Positions 62,392-64,000 of a stretch of DNA of 64,000 nt are shown here, in pieces (position 1 is the stretch's first letter; each line of letters starts with the position of its first letter). The notes beneath the pieces are model-generated. The model had not been told where the DNA came from, did not search any database, and saw nothing but the letters and a program-made list of their open reading frames with translations. The DNA lies in assembly GCA_913047695.1 (NCBI GenBank), contig CAJWUI010000002.1, positions 124,001 through 188,000 of the forward strand, read 5' to 3'. Made by a program: the position numbers and the translations under genes. Origin of the DNA: an uncultured Bacteroidota bacterium (GTDB taxonomy: Bacteria > Bacteroidota > Bacteroidia > Flavobacteriales > Flavobacteriaceae).

Positions 62392-64000
62392 ATGACTCTA
62401 TTAAAAAATAAAATATTAAAAATCCATCCTAAAGACAATATAATTGTTGCTCTTATTGATTTAAAAGCGGGAGAAATTATCACCTATCAGGGCAAGGAGA
62501 TTTCCTTAATAACGGATGTTAATAAGAAACATAAGTTTGCAAATAAAAATCTGGATAAAGGACAGGATATTTACCTTTATGGGGTAATAGTTGGAAAAGC
62601 TACAAAACAAATTAAAAAAGGAGAGGCCATTAATACACAAAATATTTCTCATCACACACAAGAGTATTACTTACCAAAAAGTATAAAAAGGATATATAAA
62701 CCTAATTTATCTAATAATCATTATAGTAGCAAAACCTTTGATGGTTATCATAGAGAAGATGGAAAAGTGGGAACAGAAAATAATTGGCTTGTAATTCCAC
62801 TTGTATTTTGTCAAAATCGAAATATAGATGAATTAAAAAAAGCTTTGTTAGGTGGTTTAGGGTATGAAACTAAAAGGAAAAGAGCTTTCGATCTTGAAAG
62901 GTTAATCTCACATTTCAAATCTGGTGCAACCAAGTCAGAATTACTTGATCAGAATGTATTATCATCTGAAAAAAACAATTCAAAAAAACCATTATTTTCA
63001 AATGTCGATGGGATATATTTTATAACCCATGAGGGTGGTTGTGGAGGTTCAAAATATGATTCTGCTAGCCTTTGCAATTTAATTGCAGGGTATATTAATA
63101 ATCCAAATGTCGCAGGAGCGACTATACTAAGTCTAGGATGTCAACACGCTCAAATAAGTCTTTTGGAAAAATCATTAAAAAGAATAGCTCCAGATCTTAA
63201 AAAAACAATCTTCTTAATGGAACAGCAAAAAAGCAATTCAGAAGAAGAATTTTTAGCAGAATGTATTAAAAAAACATTTATTGGTCTTATTGAAGCTAAT
63301 AAAATTGAACGTAGACCTGCATCCATAAGTAAACTTACCTTAGGTTTGGAGTGTGGAGGATCAGATGGTTTTTCTGGAATTTCAGCAAATCCAGTTTTGG
63401 GATTTGTTTCTGATTTGGTTGTTGAACACGGTGGCTCTGCAATTTTGTCTGAATTCCCTGAATTAAATGGAGTCGAACAGGAGCTTATAAATAGGTGTAC
63501 AAATCTTGAAAAAGCAAAAAAATTCAAAACTCTAATGCAAAATTATAATAAAAAAGCAACTGCCTTAGGAGCTGGTTTTGATTCTAATCCATCTCCGGGT
63601 AATATTAAAGATGGTTTAATTACAGATGCTATTAAATCAGCTGGAGCTGCAAAAAAAGGGGGTACTTCTCCTGTTGTGGACGTCTTAGACTATACTGAGC
63701 AAAGTAGTATTCCAGGTTTAAATCTTTTGTGTACTCCAGGAAATGACGTTGAATCAACTACTGCACTTGCAGGTTCAGGGGCTAATATTATTTTATTTAC
63801 TACTGGTTTGGGAACTCCTACTGGAAATCCTGCAGTCCCTGTTTTAAAAGTTTCTTCCAATACAAGTTTGTATAATAATATGGCTGATATTATTGATTTT
63901 AATACTGGTACAATAATTGATGGAACAAGCAACATTAAAGATTGTGGAGAAAAACTTTTAAATTTTATCTTGGAAGTGGCAAGTGGAAGAGTAAAAGTTT
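62392..64000 (+). CDS. uxaA: Altronate dehydratase UxaA, truncated by the window end
   Basis: The frame is open from the ATG at 62392 to the end (536 codons), about the full family length. It has an N-terminal SAF domain (about 1-95), then the sugar-acid dehydratase part with GYHREDGKVGTENNWLVIP (about 121-139), HEGGCGGSKYDS (about 213-224), LECGGSDGFSGISANP (about 322-337) and GSGANIILFTTGLGTP near the end. It converts D-altronate to 2-keto-3-deoxygluconate in hexuronate breakdown. Partner genes would lie downstream. A TAGTTTTA near match to the -7 box lies 15 bases upstream. Confidence 0.93.
   Translation, partial: MTLLKNKILKIHPKDNIIVALIDLKAGEIITYQGKEISLITDVNKKHKFANKNLDKGQDIYLYGVIVGKATKQIKKGEAINTQNISHHTQEYYLPKSIKRIYKPNLSNNHYSSKTFDGYHREDGKVGTENNWLVIPLVFCQNRNIDELKKALLGGLGYETKRKRAFDLERLISHFKSGATKSELLDQNVLSSEKNNSKKPLFSNVDGIYFITHEGGCGGSKYDSASLCNLIAGYINNPNVAGATILSLGCQHAQISLLEKSLKRIAPDLKKTIFLMEQQKSNSEEEFLAECIKKTFIGLIEANKIERRPASISKLTLGLECGGSDGFSGISANPVLGFVSDLVVEHGGSAILSEFPELNGVEQELINRCTNLEKAKKFKTLMQNYNKKATALGAGFDSNPSPGNIKDGLITDAIKSAGAAKKGGTSPVVDVLDYTEQSSIPGLNLLCTPGNDVESTTALAGSGANIILFTTGLGTPTGNPAVPVLKVSSNTSLYNNMADIIDFNTGTIIDGTSNIKDCGEKLLNFILEVASGRVKV

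Overview
The window is chromosomal DNA of a marine-type member of the Bacteroidota, most likely family Flavobacteriaceae. The base composition is clearly AT-rich (roughly one third G+C by eye). It carries a gldKLMN type IX secretion/gliding operon, SusC-like TonB receptors with carboxypeptidase-type N-terminal domains, a NagB-PIG-L fusion, HYC_CC_PP and DUF3078 proteins, many lipoproteins, and -7 boxes of the form TAnnTTTG. Coding density is very high: neighbouring genes often overlap or abut and no gap exceeds 300 bases. I saw no tRNA, rRNA, insertion sequence, prophage or CRISPR array.

Region by region. 1-2.1 kb: the end of a dipeptidyl peptidase IV-like gene, a POT peptide transporter and a secreted thioredoxin-fold protein. 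2.1-4.2 kb (minus): lpxB, a small membrane protein, surE. 4.3-7.6 kb: a C-terminal processing protease and an orphan OppC-type permease. 7.6-13.0 kb (minus): the rod-shape cluster mreB-mreC-mreD-mrdA(PBP2)-rodA. 13.0-15.1 kb (minus): purH and a GAF/fRMsr-like gene. 15.2-19.0 kb: a probable metal (copper-like) module of HMA-MauE fusion, HYC_CC_PP protein, TonB receptor and secreted HMA protein, closed by a bidirectional terminator. 19.0-25.4 kb (minus): groES-groEL and an operon miaB - sigma-54 activator - lptE - TPR-like - secG. 25.6-28.7 kb (minus): MBL-rhodanese and SulP genes. 28.9-37.2 kb: topA, an arginase-fold gene, and gldKLMN with a terminator. 37.4-48.6 kb: trxB, a DUF6503-type lipoprotein, nagB-PIG-L, an NTF2-like protein, an SLC13 transporter, a DD-dipeptidase with a serine hydrolase, DUF3078, SDR, methyltransferase and YqaA genes.

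48.7-59.3 kb is the most unusual part. A 1089-residue sensor ending in a SpoIIE/PP2C phosphatase faces an operon of three tandem pairs of lipoprotein genes; each pair is one ~310-residue and one ~115-residue lipoprotein. Diverging from that operon are an RsbW-like anti-sigma kinase, a STAS antagonist and a PAS/class III nucleotide cyclase. The cyclase gene abuts, stop to stop, a gene for a PycTM-like (Pycsar effector family) membrane protein. The phosphatase, kinase and STAS protein make a complete partner-switching set without a sigma factor nearby, joined to cyclic-nucleotide output and to a triplicated surface-lipoprotein operon. I do not recognise this combination as a described system.

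59.3-64 kb: a 55-residue zinc-ribbon protein, a 31-residue membrane peptide, a small lipoprotein, a GNAT acetyltransferase, a TonB-plug-like protein without a barrel, and an altronate dehydratase gene that runs off the end of the window.
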